From: Streptomyces ruber
Lineage (GTDB): Bacteria; Actinomycetota; Actinomycetes; Streptomycetales; Streptomycetaceae
NCBI RefSeq assembly: GCF_014648075.1
Contig: NZ_BMQK01000013.1
Span: 147,159 to 211,158 of the forward strand
Reading direction: 5' to 3'
DNA: 64,000 bases
The notes under the pieces were generated by a model. It searched no databases. It saw only the letters and a program-made list of their open reading frames with translations, and was not told where the DNA came from. Both the position numbers and the translations under genes were made by a program. Of the stretch, positions 24,983-34,029 are shown piece after piece; position 1 is the first letter of the stretch, and the number at the start of each line of letters is the position of its first letter.

Positions 24983-25015
24983 GCCGGGACACCGATACCC
25001 GATCGGAGTCCCGGC
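24983..25015. terminator. Terminator of the DEAD-box helicase gene
   Basis: GCCGGGAC (24983-24990) pairs with GTCCCGGC (25008-25015), 25 bp after the helicase stop. Confidence 0.6.
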
Positions 25016-25050
25016 ATCCGCCAGCTATGCTCGTGGTGGCAACATCACGA

Positions 25051-25123
25051 GGGCCCTTAGCTCAATTGGCAGAGCAGTGGACTTTTAATCCATTGGTTGT
25101 GGGTTCGAGTCCCACAGGGCCTA
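25051..25123 (+). tRNA. tRNA-Lys(TTT), integration target
   Basis: Acceptor GGGCCCT/AGGGCCT, D arm AGCTCAATTGGCAGAGC, anticodon loop ACTTTTAA region with TTT, T loop TTCGAGT. The gene is intact although an island is inserted in it, because the element brings back an identical 3' end (25084-25125). Confidence 0.96.
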
Positions 25124-25125
25124 CG
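25084..25125 (+). repeat. attL, 42-bp direct repeat (left)
   Basis: Covers the tRNA-Lys sequence from the anticodon loop to the 3' end plus two bases. The copy at 42858-42899 is identical. The base before it differs (T here, C at the right), so the repeat ends are sharp. Confidence 0.95.
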
Positions 25126-25213
25126 GACGCGGGGGAGGGGTTACCCCCTCTGACCTGCTACGCAGCGTCCGGGTCGGCTTCGGCTGGCTCGGACGCTGTG
25201 GCGTTTTAAGGTT

Positions 25214-25237
25214 CTGCGTGAGCGGTGCGTGAGCGGA
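25214..25237 (+). repeat. Subterminal repeat, left end of island
   Basis: CTGCGTGAGCGGTGCGTGAGCGGA contains GCGTGAGCG twice. A copy with one mismatch lies near the right end at 42718-42741. Their location 90-120 bp inside each att site suggests arm-type integrase or Xis binding sites. Confidence 0.6.
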
Positions 25238-25399
25238 TGTCTCAGCACCGTGACCTCCCGCGCGAACGCTTCCGTGACGGAACTCCGTCGTGTTCGAGAC
25301 AGCCCTTACCGCGGGTAACAGCTTGCTGTAGGTGTCCAGACTGGCAAACTAGGCTGCTCAGGGCGGGTGGGCGCCTGGGGTGGGGACGAGGAGCCATGT

Positions 25400-28300
25400 G
25401 TGTCGAACATGATCAGAGACCGCTTCCTGTTGTTGGGTACGGCTCCTCGCATCGGCGGACTGTCCGAGGTTCGCAAGGCCGTAGACACCAGTCAGGCGGA
25501 CGGCAGCTTCGCGGCCATCAAACTGCTACGCAAGCGAGAAGATGACGAGATTATCCGAATCTTCCTGGAGCGCGAGACCGGGGCCCTCAAGGCACTGAGC
25601 CATCCCCACATCGTGCAGATGCTTGATTCTGGCTGGGACGATGGCCTCGGGCGCTACTTCATCGCGCTGGAGTGGGTCGACCGTAGCCTTAAGGACGATC
25701 TTCAGTCCGGACGGCCTCCGTCATGGGCGACGTACTTCGAGCGCATAGGCAAGCCGCTGGCCGGCGCTCTGGCGTACGCGCACACACTTCAGATCGAGCA
25801 CCGCGACATCAAGCCTGGCAACGTACTGATCGCCGAGGACGGCACGCCGAAACTAGCCGACTTCGGCATCGCCAAGATCCGCTCGAAGGTTGCCGTCACC
25901 GACGAGACCGTGGCCGAGTACCGGTCCAACCTCTACGCGCCGCCGGAGCGCGAGGGAGTTATCCCCTACGTACGGGATGTCTTCAGCTACGGCGTGTTGG
26001 CCATCCAAGTCCTCTCTGGCGGCCGGGCTAAGGACTACCCGGACCTCGTGCCAACCCTGGAGAGTCTGGAGATCGCACCGGAGTTTCGCACGATCCTGCG
26101 TGACTGTGTCGACTTCGATCCGAAGAGGCGTCCAGCTAACGCAGCCGTCCTTGAGCAGCGACTGTTGGAGGCCGACCAGGTCTGTGGAGACCGGCATGCT
26201 CGCCGCAGCAACGCCCTATGGCTGAAGCTGACCCGCAGTGCCGCGGAAAGCCTGCTGGGCATCGCCCGGGGCGCCGACGTGAACTGGGCCCAGGCCAAAG
26301 CTGCGGTCCTGGCCGACCTCAGCGGTCAGGTGCATGCAGACTTCGGGTACAACAAACAGACCGAGGAGATCGACGACCACACACTCCGCCTCGTGGGCCG
26401 GTCTTTTTTCTTCCGTCTCAAGTCCGATGATGAGGTCGAAGATCGCGCCGTCATCGTGCAGGCCCTCGCCAAGAACGACGATTGGTTGGCCCGGTGGCGC
26501 GAGCACGCTCTGGCCGTCGGCCCCACACTCACCTGGACGTTCGAGGACCCTGGTGAAGACGCCGCCTACCACGGGATGCAGTCGCTGGTGGCACGGCTTG
26601 ACGAGCACATCGCGCACCAGAAGGAAGCGAAGAAGTCGCGCGAAGTGCAGAACCTAGGTGACTTGTTCGAAGGGTGGCGCCGACTCCTGGACGCCCGGGA
26701 AGAGGTCGCTGCTGGCGGGCGTCAGCCGCTCGAGTACGACCGTGTCACAGGTAGTGGGCGCACCTTGGTCTTCCACCTCACCAAGCCCACTGATGCCTCG
26801 CTGATCGGCGAGGAATGGTCGGTCGCGGATTACGCTCAGGGGCGTCCGGTAGAGCGCGGAGAGGTCACCACCCAAAGCGACGAGACCGTGGCCCTCCGGT
26901 TTGCGCGGCCCGATGCCAAGGTCCCCGCCCGCGGGGTTCTGCAGCCTTACCTCGGTCCCAGTCAGACAGCCCTGAACCGACAAAGGGACGCGCTGACGAA
27001 CGTCGCGGCGGGCCAAAGCACGAACCGGCTGCTGCGGAACGTTATCGACAACCCCGAAGAGATTGCTGTCCGTCCGCCCGCAGACATCACCCAATGGTTC
27101 CGTGGCGATTTGGACACGAGTAAACGTGAGGTCGTGCGCCACGCGCTGGGCTCCCAGGACCTGCTGCTAGTCGAAGGCCCGCCGGGCACCGGCAAGACCA
27201 CCGTTATTGCCGAAATCGTCGAGCAGACGCTGCGCCGCTCGCCCACGGCGCGCATCCTCATTGTCAGCCAAACCCACATTGCCATCGACAATGCCTTGCG
27301 TCGCATCGAGGACGCGGGCGTTTCCGGTCTGGTGCGCCTCGGGCGTCCCGATGACCCGCGCGTGGCGGACAGCGTCCAGCACTTGCTGCTGGACAAACAG
27401 GTCAAGCGCTGGTCGAAGGCCGTTCGAGTTCGTGCGGAGGCGTACCTGGACGGCATGGCCAAGCGCAACGGTCTGGAAGCCCGGCATGTCAAGGCCGCGT
27501 TGCTGTTGCAGGAACTGTCCTCGGTAGCAGCCAGCCTGGCGCATATCGAGCAGTACCTGGAGATGCTGAAGAACCAGCCCGCCTCCGACCGCACTACCTC
27601 TGCCCGCGAACTGGGTGAGCAAATCGTTGATGCCCGGCAAAAGCGAGACAAACTGCTGGAGCAGCGGCGTGAGCTGTCTGCCCAAGCCCAGCATGTCCTC
27701 GACGGCGACCTTACTCTGAGGGAAGACCTTACCGCCGCCGAGGCTCAGGACGGGGTGGAGGCCCTTCTAGGTAGCCAAGACATCGGCCGCAAGATGATGC
27801 ACCTGGTGCATCTGCAAGGCGAGTGGCTACAGCGCATTGAAACCGACCAAAATTTGGTCACAGCTTTCCTGAAAACCTGCCAGGTCGTGGGCGGTACCGC
27901 ACTGGGCTTTCTAGGCCACCCTGCCGCACGAGATCTTGAGTTCGACCTGTGTATCTTCGATGAAGCGTCCAAGGCCACGGCTACTGAGGCACTCGTCCCT
28001 TTGGCCCGCGCCCGCCAATGGGTCTTGGTTGGTGACACTCGCCAGCTACCGCCCATCGACGAGGACATCCTCCGTGACCAGCGGTTGATGGCCGACTACC
28101 AGCTCGTCCCCGAGCTGGTGCAGACCACCCTGTTTCAGTACTTGGCCGACCACACCAAGTTCCCTGTGCGGCACATGCTGCGTGAGCAGTACCGCATGAC
28201 TCCAGCCATTGGGAATTTGATTTCCACCTGTTTCTACAAGGAGGAGCTCCGCTCGCCCAACCCCCAGGTGCTGCCCGGCTACAACCAGGTCAACAAGCCG

Positions 28301-28828
28301 GTCCTATGGCTGGATACCACCCGTCTCGGACGCCAGCGGCGCGAATCGGAACGCAGTGCTGCCGAGACCAGCATCTCCAATCGTGCCGAGGCGCAGCTGG
28401 CCGTGAGGCGTCTTGAGGTGATTGACAAGGCCATTGGTCACCGGATCATCAAGCCCTCCAAGGATGGCAAGCTCGAGGTACTGGTCATCGCTCCCTACGG
28501 TCGACAGGTCGAAGAGCTACGTCGACGCTTGGCCTCCGTTCGTCTGGCCCACCTGTCTCCCGAGGTCTTGTCCGTGGACGCGGTCCAGGGGCGCGAATGC
28601 GATTTGGCGATCTTTTCGGTCACGCGCAGCAACGACCATGGTGAGTTTGGCTTCCTGGGCCAGCCGTACTGGCGGCGCATTAACGTTGCGCTGTCGCGTG
28701 CCCGATTCGGCCTCATTATCATCGGAGACGCCGAATTCTGCGGGAGCAAGGCTGGCGCCCTTCGAGACGTCCTCGACTACATGCGCAAACACCCCGAGGA
28801 GTGCGAGATCCGCGATGCCAACCTTTAG
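25400..28828 (+). CDS. Mokosh-like MkoA: Ser/Thr kinase fused to SF1 helicase
   Basis: A 1142-residue two-domain protein. Residues about 8-280 form a eukaryote-like kinase: AAIK (K41), HRDIKPGN at 134-141, DFG at 154-156, APPE at 180-183. The C-terminal half is a superfamily 1 Upf1/MOV10-like helicase (COG1112): Walker A GPPGTGKTT at 593-601, Walker B DEAS at 854-857, GDTRQLPP, EQYRMTP, and motifs V-VI in VDAVQGRECD and NVALSRARFG. Kinase-helicase plus a PLD partner is the published type I Mokosh defence architecture as I remember it. I use the GTG at 25400, since GAGGAG lies 6 nt upstream. Codon use is less GC-rich than the core genome. Confidence 0.85.
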   Translation: MSNMIRDRFLLLGTAPRIGGLSEVRKAVDTSQADGSFAAIKLLRKREDDEIIRIFLERETGALKALSHPHIVQMLDSGWDDGLGRYFIALEWVDRSLKDDLQSGRPPSWATYFERIGKPLAGALAYAHTLQIEHRDIKPGNVLIAEDGTPKLADFGIAKIRSKVAVTDETVAEYRSNLYAPPEREGVIPYVRDVFSYGVLAIQVLSGGRAKDYPDLVPTLESLEIAPEFRTILRDCVDFDPKRRPANAAVLEQRLLEADQVCGDRHARRSNALWLKLTRSAAESLLGIARGADVNWAQAKAAVLADLSGQVHADFGYNKQTEEIDDHTLRLVGRSFFFRLKSDDEVEDRAVIVQALAKNDDWLARWREHALAVGPTLTWTFEDPGEDAAYHGMQSLVARLDEHIAHQKEAKKSREVQNLGDLFEGWRRLLDAREEVAAGGRQPLEYDRVTGSGRTLVFHLTKPTDASLIGEEWSVADYAQGRPVERGEVTTQSDETVALRFARPDAKVPARGVLQPYLGPSQTALNRQRDALTNVAAGQSTNRLLRNVIDNPEEIAVRPPADITQWFRGDLDTSKREVVRHALGSQDLLLVEGPPGTGKTTVIAEIVEQTLRRSPTARILIVSQTHIAIDNALRRIEDAGVSGLVRLGRPDDPRVADSVQHLLLDKQVKRWSKAVRVRAEAYLDGMAKRNGLEARHVKAALLLQELSSVAASLAHIEQYLEMLKNQPASDRTTSARELGEQIVDARQKRDKLLEQRRELSAQAQHVLDGDLTLREDLTAAEAQDGVEALLGSQDIGRKMMHLVHLQGEWLQRIETDQNLVTAFLKTCQVVGGTALGFLGHPAARDLEFDLCIFDEASKATATEALVPLARARQWVLVGDTRQLPPIDEDILRDQRLMADYQLVPELVQTTLFQYLADHTKFPVRHMLREQYRMTPAIGNLISTCFYKEELRSPNPQVLPGYNQVNKPVLWLDTTRLGRQRRESERSAAETSISNRAEAQLAVRRLEVIDKAIGHRIIKPSKDGKLEVLVIAPYGRQVEELRRRLASVRLAHLSPEVLSVDAVQGRECDLAIFSVTRSNDHGEFGFLGQPYWRRINVALSRARFGLIIIGDAEFCGSKAGALRDVLDYMRKHPEECEIRDANL

Positions 28829-30212
28829 CTCCGACAGCCTCCTCGCCGTCCGGTTCCACAATGCGCGCCCCGGACTGGAACTGGTCGCCATTGTTGACGC
28901 TGCCTTGCCCGTGGCCATGGTCACTGCTGACGTCTTGGCTCAAGACCGCAAACCGTTGCCGTTGCTGGAGGAATTTGTCCTTCGCTTGGTCAGTGCAGAC
29001 GTCATTGCCGAGGATGCCATTACTGGTTTCCTGGGCCTGCCTAAGACCATGGTCACTCAGACCATCGCGGACCATTTCTCCGCTGACTACCTCACCTATG
29101 CCGCGCCCCGTCTCGGAGCAGCCCCCGACCAGCACCGCTTGCGTCTGACGCCTCGTGGCTCACAGACCGCCCGGGACCTGGCTTCCATTAGCCCTGTCAA
29201 CGTCACTCTCCCCCTGGTCTATGACCAACTGCTCTGCAAAGTGCGTCCCTACGACCGTAACGCGGTTATTTCCCGCCGACAGGCAGAGGAAGAGAATCTG
29301 CTTCTCCTAAACCCAGCACACAAGGGTCCCGTGGAGACGGCAGACATTACGGCGTCGGAGATCAACGCCCTGCTGCGAGACCGTGGTGACATCGGGCGTG
29401 AGGTACTACTCGTCAAACAGATTGCTCAGAACAAGGCACGGCGGGTTATGCCCGCCAAGGTCCTCGTTTACGCCGATTCAGACCGCAGCGACATCCAGCT
29501 CGCCGTGGTTGTCGACGGTGAGCTCAGCGATACCCACGAGCTGGCTTTGCTCAACCAGGGAGGGGCCGCCGCCCTCGGCATACAGGTTGAGGCGTCGCAA
29601 GAACGCCCGACTCTAGGACCGGACCTGGAGCGAGCACGCGTTCCACTGTCGGAGGTCACACGGAAGCACGCCGAAGCAGCAGCCGTGCAGCTCGGCGCCG
29701 CCACTCCTGTGCCGAAGGCCCCGCCCGTCCCTGAGTCTCTCAAGGATGAGGTCCGTGCGATCAGCGTCTTCGAACATCCCGATCTGCTCGATGAAGCCCT
29801 CACTCAGGCCACCCGTCGCATTCTCTTGATCTCACCCTGGGTGAGGCGGACGGTTGTGAACACAGACTTCCTCAGCAAGCTTGAGGGACGGCTCAGGCGC
29901 GGTGTTACCGTGCACATCGCCCACGGCTACGAGCACGACGATTCGGGCTCCGATGCCGAAGCACTGCGCCGGCTGAAGAACCTCGTTGATCGATACCCGG
30001 ACAAGTTCACCTTCGCTCGGCTGAAGAGCACGCATGCCAAGATCCTTATCTTCGACGATGTATGGATCGCGACCAGTTTCAACTGGCTAAGCTTTCGCGG
30101 CTCCCGGGACCGCACCTACCGCATGGAGGAGGGCACTCTCGTCCGTGGCAGGGAAGCGGTCGACGAGCAGTACAACCGCTACCTCGCCCAGATTGATCAA
30201 GATCGCCAATGA
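28815..30212 (+). CDS. Mokosh-like MkoB: PLD-family nuclease
   Basis: A 465-residue protein whose ATG lies inside the end of the kinase-helicase gene (14-bp overlap), so the two are coupled. The C-terminal third is a phospholipase D-like domain with one catalytic motif, H407-x-K409 in STHAKILIFDD, followed by IATSFNWLSF; single-motif PLD nucleases normally act as dimers. The N-terminal part (LVSADVIAEDAITGFLGLPK...LTPRG) looks like a winged helix, and the middle is unassigned. In type I Mokosh this protein is the presumed effector nuclease. The gene ends facing the truncated integrase. Confidence 0.82.
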   Translation: MPTFSSDSLLAVRFHNARPGLELVAIVDAALPVAMVTADVLAQDRKPLPLLEEFVLRLVSADVIAEDAITGFLGLPKTMVTQTIADHFSADYLTYAAPRLGAAPDQHRLRLTPRGSQTARDLASISPVNVTLPLVYDQLLCKVRPYDRNAVISRRQAEEENLLLLNPAHKGPVETADITASEINALLRDRGDIGREVLLVKQIAQNKARRVMPAKVLVYADSDRSDIQLAVVVDGELSDTHELALLNQGGAAALGIQVEASQERPTLGPDLERARVPLSEVTRKHAEAAAVQLGAATPVPKAPPVPESLKDEVRAISVFEHPDLLDEALTQATRRILLISPWVRRTVVNTDFLSKLEGRLRRGVTVHIAHGYEHDDSGSDAEALRRLKNLVDRYPDKFTFARLKSTHAKILIFDDVWIATSFNWLSFRGSRDRTYRMEEGTLVRGREAVDEQYNRYLAQIDQDRQ

Positions 30213-30339
30213 GATGGGAGGGCTCCTCACCCGACGGGCCCGCTACCCACAACACGCAATCGCCTCGGTGCGTCGGCCAGCGACCATGTCGAGCAGCGCC
30301 CGCAGTGCCTGCGCCCGCAGCGGCTCGCCTCTGGCGTCC

Positions 30340-31110
30340 CTACTGACGTGCGCTATGCGGTGCTGCTGAACTGGCCCGGGGAATCAACTTCGCCGCCTTC
30401 TCGGCGATCTCGCGGTCCAGCTCAGGCAGCAGGCTCGTGTATGTGTCCGAGGTCAGCGTGATGGTGGAGTGTCGCAGGGTCTCCTTCACCGTGTGGATGT
30501 CTCCGCCTCCTCCGTGCGTGAGCGTCGCGGCCACGTGGCGCAGGTCCCGCAGGGTGATGGGCGGCAGGTCGGTCGTGGCAAGGATGCGTCGGAAGGTCTC
30601 CGAGACCGTCTCCGGGTGCAGCCAGGAGCCGTCCTCCTTCGTGAAGACCTTGCCCGTGGCCTGCCAGGCGCCGCCCCAGTCCGCGCGCTCCTTGTCCTGG
30701 CGGGCCTTGTGGTCGCGGAGCACGGTGATGTTCATGCTGTCGAGCGCGATCGTGTTGGCGCTCCCGTCCGTCTTCGGCTCGGACTCGTAGGGGTCCCAGC
30801 CGTCCACCACGATCTCCTTGGCGGGGGTGATGAGGCCGGCGACGAGGTCGATCTCGTGCCAGTCCTGGCCGACCGCCTCGCCGCGACGGAGGCCGCGGGT
30901 GCCCATCAAGTGGAAGATTGCGTACAGGCGGTCGCCTTCGGATGCGTCGAGGAAGGCGCCGAACTGCTGCGGGGTCCAGACCATGACCGGGCCTGGGATT
31001 CCTCCCGTCTCGCGCCAGCGGCGTACCCGCTCATCGGTCCAGAGGAGCGGCTTGGGACGCCTGCCGGACTCCAACTCGACGTGGGAGGCCGGATTGAAGG
31101 TGATGAGCTG
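30340..31110 (-). pseudogene. 5'-truncated tyrosine integrase
   Basis: Only the C-terminal part, about 255 residues, of a pSAM2/AICE-type tyrosine recombinase remains. It begins around ITFNPASHVELESG and contains the first catalytic arginine (LRRGE), the RDLRH box (the usual first His is Arg here), the LRHSTITLTSDTY block with the catalytic tyrosine, and a normal C-terminus. The N-terminal arm- and core-binding domains are missing; upstream of about 31110 the open frame continues only as the antisense of the relaxase. Integrases normally sit beside an att site, whereas this one is 5 kb inside the left end and 12 kb from the right. Confidence 0.82.
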
Positions 31111-32799
31111 CTGGGCAACACCCGCGGTCTGCTCGCCTACCTCTACGGACCCGGCCGCCGCGACGAGCACCTTGACCCGCACATCGTGGCCGGATTCGCC
31201 ATGCTCGGCATGCCCGACCCCGGCCGCGACGAGAACGCCACTCTCACCGATCTCGCCCACTACCTCGATGCGCCCGTGCGGCTGCGCAACAACGAGTTCG
31301 GCAAGCAGGTCACCGACCACGCCTGGCACTGCCCGGTCCGCGCCGCCCCCGAGGATCGCTACCTCTCCGACGCCGAGTGGGCCGAGATCGCCCAGCGCAT
31401 CGTCCAGGCTGCCGGCGTCGCCCCCGCCGCCGACGATCTGGCCTGCCGCTGGATCGCCGTACGCCACGCCGATGACCACATCCACATCCTCGCCACCACC
31501 GTCCGCGAAGACGGACGTCGCCCCAAACTCCACGACAGCGGCATCCGCGTCGGTGTCGCCTGCCGCGAGATCGAGAAGGACTACGGACTGCGCCGCCTGA
31601 AGAAGGGCGACCGCACCGGTACGCGCCGCCCCACCCAGGCCGAGATGCACAAGGCCAAACGGCTCGGCTGGGACCAGACCAGCCCCGAGTGGCTCCAAGA
31701 CCGCATGCGCGCCGCCATCCCCCACGTGACCAACGCCGAGGAATTCATCGCCTACCTCGAAGCCGAAGGCATCGAGGTCAAAGCCCGGCGCGGCCCGTCA
31801 GGAGACCTCCTCGGTTATGCCGTCGGCCGCCCCGGCGACATCAACGAGAACGGCGAGAAGATCTTCCACCCCGGAGGGAGGATCGCTCCCGACCTCTCCC
31901 TGCCCAAGATCAAGGCTCGCCTCGAATCCAGCCGAGCCGAAGAGCACCCCACCGCCCGCCGTAACCGCCCCAGCACCCCCTGGCACCAAGCCGCCGACGC
32001 ACTCGACACCCTCCACACCGACCTGGCCGACGACACCCGCGCCCAGGCTCACATCACTGCCCTCGGTGAACTGCTCGAAGCCACCGCCCAGAAGGCCCCT
32101 GCCAACCTGCGTGCCGAACTCCGAGCCGCCTGCAAGGCATTCAGCCGAGCCCAGCGCTCCCAGATCAGGGCGAAAGACCGGGCCGCCCAAGCGCTGCGCC
32201 TCGCTGCTCGCGACATCGTCCACACCGCCACTGGCCCCGACGGCAGCGCACTCGCCACCCTGCTCGCCGGCCTCGTCTGGGCGGTGATCCTCGCCGGACG
32301 CTGGCACGAAGCGAAGAACCATGCCCATCAGGCCGACGCGACCCGACAAGCCCTCGACCACCTTCAAGCAGCAGCCGATGAAGCCCTGGCCCCCGTACTC
32401 GCCGAACTCGCGAACCGACAACCAAAGGAACAGACCAGCCGCACCCTGGCCAGTGACGTCCGCGCAGCCGTTCCCGACCATGCCGACCTGATCCTCAATG
32501 ACCCAAGTTGGCCCGCCCTGGCCACGGTGCTCGCCGACGCTGAGGCTGGCGGCCACAAACCCCATCAGCTGCTCCAGGAGGCCGCCGCACAGCGCGAACT
32601 GGACACCGCCCGCCAGCCTGCCCGCGTCCTGGTCAGCCGCATCCAGCACGCCAGCCGCAACCCCGTACCCAACCGTCGAGCCGAAGCCGCCCGCCGACGC
32701 TCAACCACGGGGAGGTGGCTCGCGGAAAGCACGATCCCGGTACCGCAGCAGGCAGCCCGTGCTGTCTCTCAAGGACGGAACACCCGTCCCCGGCGTTAG
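31081..32799 (+). CDS. Relaxase (mobilisation nuclease), N-terminal end lost
   Basis: A MobA/VirD2-like relaxase of about 570 residues that would nick oriT and pilot DNA in conjugation. Homology begins at NTRGLLAYLYGPGRRDEHLD (31117 on), normally preceded by a dozen residues with the start codon. The histidine triad is in RHADDHIHILATTVRED, and the sequence LDAPVRLR, EEFIAYLEAEGIEVKARRG and a helical Ala-rich C-terminus follow. The first possible start is GTG at 31081, whose codons come from the antisense of the integrase. Whether it is still made is unclear. Confidence 0.72.
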   Translation: MGGRIEGDELLGNTRGLLAYLYGPGRRDEHLDPHIVAGFAMLGMPDPGRDENATLTDLAHYLDAPVRLRNNEFGKQVTDHAWHCPVRAAPEDRYLSDAEWAEIAQRIVQAAGVAPAADDLACRWIAVRHADDHIHILATTVREDGRRPKLHDSGIRVGVACREIEKDYGLRRLKKGDRTGTRRPTQAEMHKAKRLGWDQTSPEWLQDRMRAAIPHVTNAEEFIAYLEAEGIEVKARRGPSGDLLGYAVGRPGDINENGEKIFHPGGRIAPDLSLPKIKARLESSRAEEHPTARRNRPSTPWHQAADALDTLHTDLADDTRAQAHITALGELLEATAQKAPANLRAELRAACKAFSRAQRSQIRAKDRAAQALRLAARDIVHTATGPDGSALATLLAGLVWAVILAGRWHEAKNHAHQADATRQALDHLQAAADEALAPVLAELANRQPKEQTSRTLASDVRAAVPDHADLILNDPSWPALATVLADAEAGGHKPHQLLQEAAAQRELDTARQPARVLVSRIQHASRNPVPNRRAEAARRRSTTGRWLAESTIPVPQQAARAVSQGRNTRPRR

Positions 32800-32961
32800 C
32801 CCCACAGCGGCCGAGCGAGCTCCAGCTGATCACGGATTCCACGTGGTCGTGCACGACCATTTCGCTCTCGTCGGCTGTCAGCTCTGCACAGGGCGGCACC
32901 ACAGCTGATCGGGGGAGAACTCTGCCTGAGCTCTCCGCTGCCCAGGACTACGGTGTGGAGC

Positions 32962-33489
32962 ATGCGGGAGGTGGAGTATGAGAGCTACGGCTGTCCGTTG
33001 GAGGACTACCAGCTAACCCGGGGTGATCACCGACAGCAGGAGCAGTCGGAGAACATCAAACGTTGGGTGGAGAAGGTGCTCGCTGAGAAGGAGGCCGAAG
33101 AGCGGGCAGACCCTGTGCTTGCAGCCGGTCGCCGCGCCGCCGCAGACAGGGCACTGGACATGCTGCGTGACTACAAGATGCCTGAGCGCGAGATTATGCG
33201 GTGGCGCGTACGGCTCTATTGCGGCCACATCGCCGAAGCTCGGCGGCATCGTGAGAATGGCAGGCCCACGCTGCACGGCTCGTCATCAATGCGGTGCCCG
33301 GAGTGCGGGAAGGACCCATCATCGATCGTGGCCTTCGAGCCCATTGGGCTGGCCGGAGAACCGCTCTCTCCTGCAAAGCCAGCAACTCCTTCGCGACCGA
33401 AGAGGCTGACACGTACGGAGCTTGAGCAGCGAGTAGCTGCATTGGAGAGGGAGAACGAGCGTCTCCGCTCGCAGGGAGGGGAGGCGTAG
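32962..33489 (+). CDS. Zinc-ribbon/coiled-coil protein of the mobile element
   Basis: A 175-residue hydrophilic protein not recognised as a named family. Residues 1-60 are charged and helical. A possible zinc site is formed by the Cys/His of RLYCGHIAEARRH and the CPECGK pair (CxxC). The last 25 residues form a leucine-type coiled coil (LEQRVAALERENERLR). The ATG at 32962 is chosen; a GTG three codons upstream is also possible. Its place right after the relaxase suggests a mobilisation or regulatory accessory function. Confidence 0.65.
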   Translation: MREVEYESYGCPLEDYQLTRGDHRQQEQSENIKRWVEKVLAEKEAEERADPVLAAGRRAAADRALDMLRDYKMPEREIMRWRVRLYCGHIAEARRHRENGRPTLHGSSSMRCPECGKDPSSIVAFEPIGLAGEPLSPAKPATPSRPKRLTRTELEQRVAALERENERLRSQGGEA

Positions 33490-33638
33490 CTTCCCTGCCC
33501 CAGCGGAGACGCCAACCTTTACCCGGGGTAACTGATCATCTTGGCGTGGCGCCTAGGGTGTACCGAGGGAAGACCCACCCTGGCCACGGGGCTCGTGCCG
33601 CGGGGGACGGCAGGCTCTTCCGGGACCAGGGCGGGGGC

Positions 33639-34010
33639 TCAACTGCGGCGCAGGAACCTGCTTTGGCCGCGGTGCCTGCCAGTACGCCGGTCTGAGGGCA
33701 GCCCCGCGGCGGTGGCCTCGTTCGGCTGGTCAGGGGGAGCCGGTTCGTCCCTGGTGAGCAGCGACTCCCAGACCCGTGCTTGGAGCTCGCGGACGCAGGG
33801 CCCGCACGCGTACATGGGAGCTTGGGCACCGGCGACGCTCGCTGGGCCGATCCACAGGACGCGTGTCCAGCGCTGGCCGCAGTAGAGCCAGCAGAACCCG
33901 TCGACCCATTCGTTGCCGTCGTCCGTGGCAGCTGGGGTGGGTAGCCCACCTCGGGCGAATTCCGCGATCCCGGGGATCACCCTGTGCTGTAAGGCGATTT
34001 CCGTCAGCAT
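33639..34010 (-). CDS. Small Cys/Trp-rich protein, last gene of the radical SAM operon
   Basis: A 123-residue protein of unknown function. It has WVDGFCWLYCGQRWTRVLW followed by YACGPCVREL, four cysteines in CxxxC and CxxC arrangement that could bind zinc, and a polar C-terminal tail without structure. The ATG at 34010 lies 19 bp after the CYTH gene stop on the same strand, so it is probably the distal gene of the operon starting at 37544. Confidence 0.6.
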   Translation of the reverse strand: MLTEIALQHRVIPGIAEFARGGLPTPAATDDGNEWVDGFCWLYCGQRWTRVLWIGPASVAGAQAPMYACGPCVRELQARVWESLLTRDEPAPPDQPNEATAAGLPSDRRTGRHRGQSRFLRRS

Positions 34011-34029
34011 GGTTCGTCGGCTTCCTCGA

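Noticed and set aside
25400..30212. DISARM or BREX/Pgl interpretation of the kinase-helicase/PLD pair
   Set aside because: There is no methyltransferase, DUF1998 protein, PglZ or PglX nearby, and kinase fused to helicase fits Mokosh better.
30340..31725. Full-length 461-residue integrase
   Set aside because: Only the C-terminal part, about 255 residues, looks like an integrase; the N-terminal part is the antisense of the relaxase.
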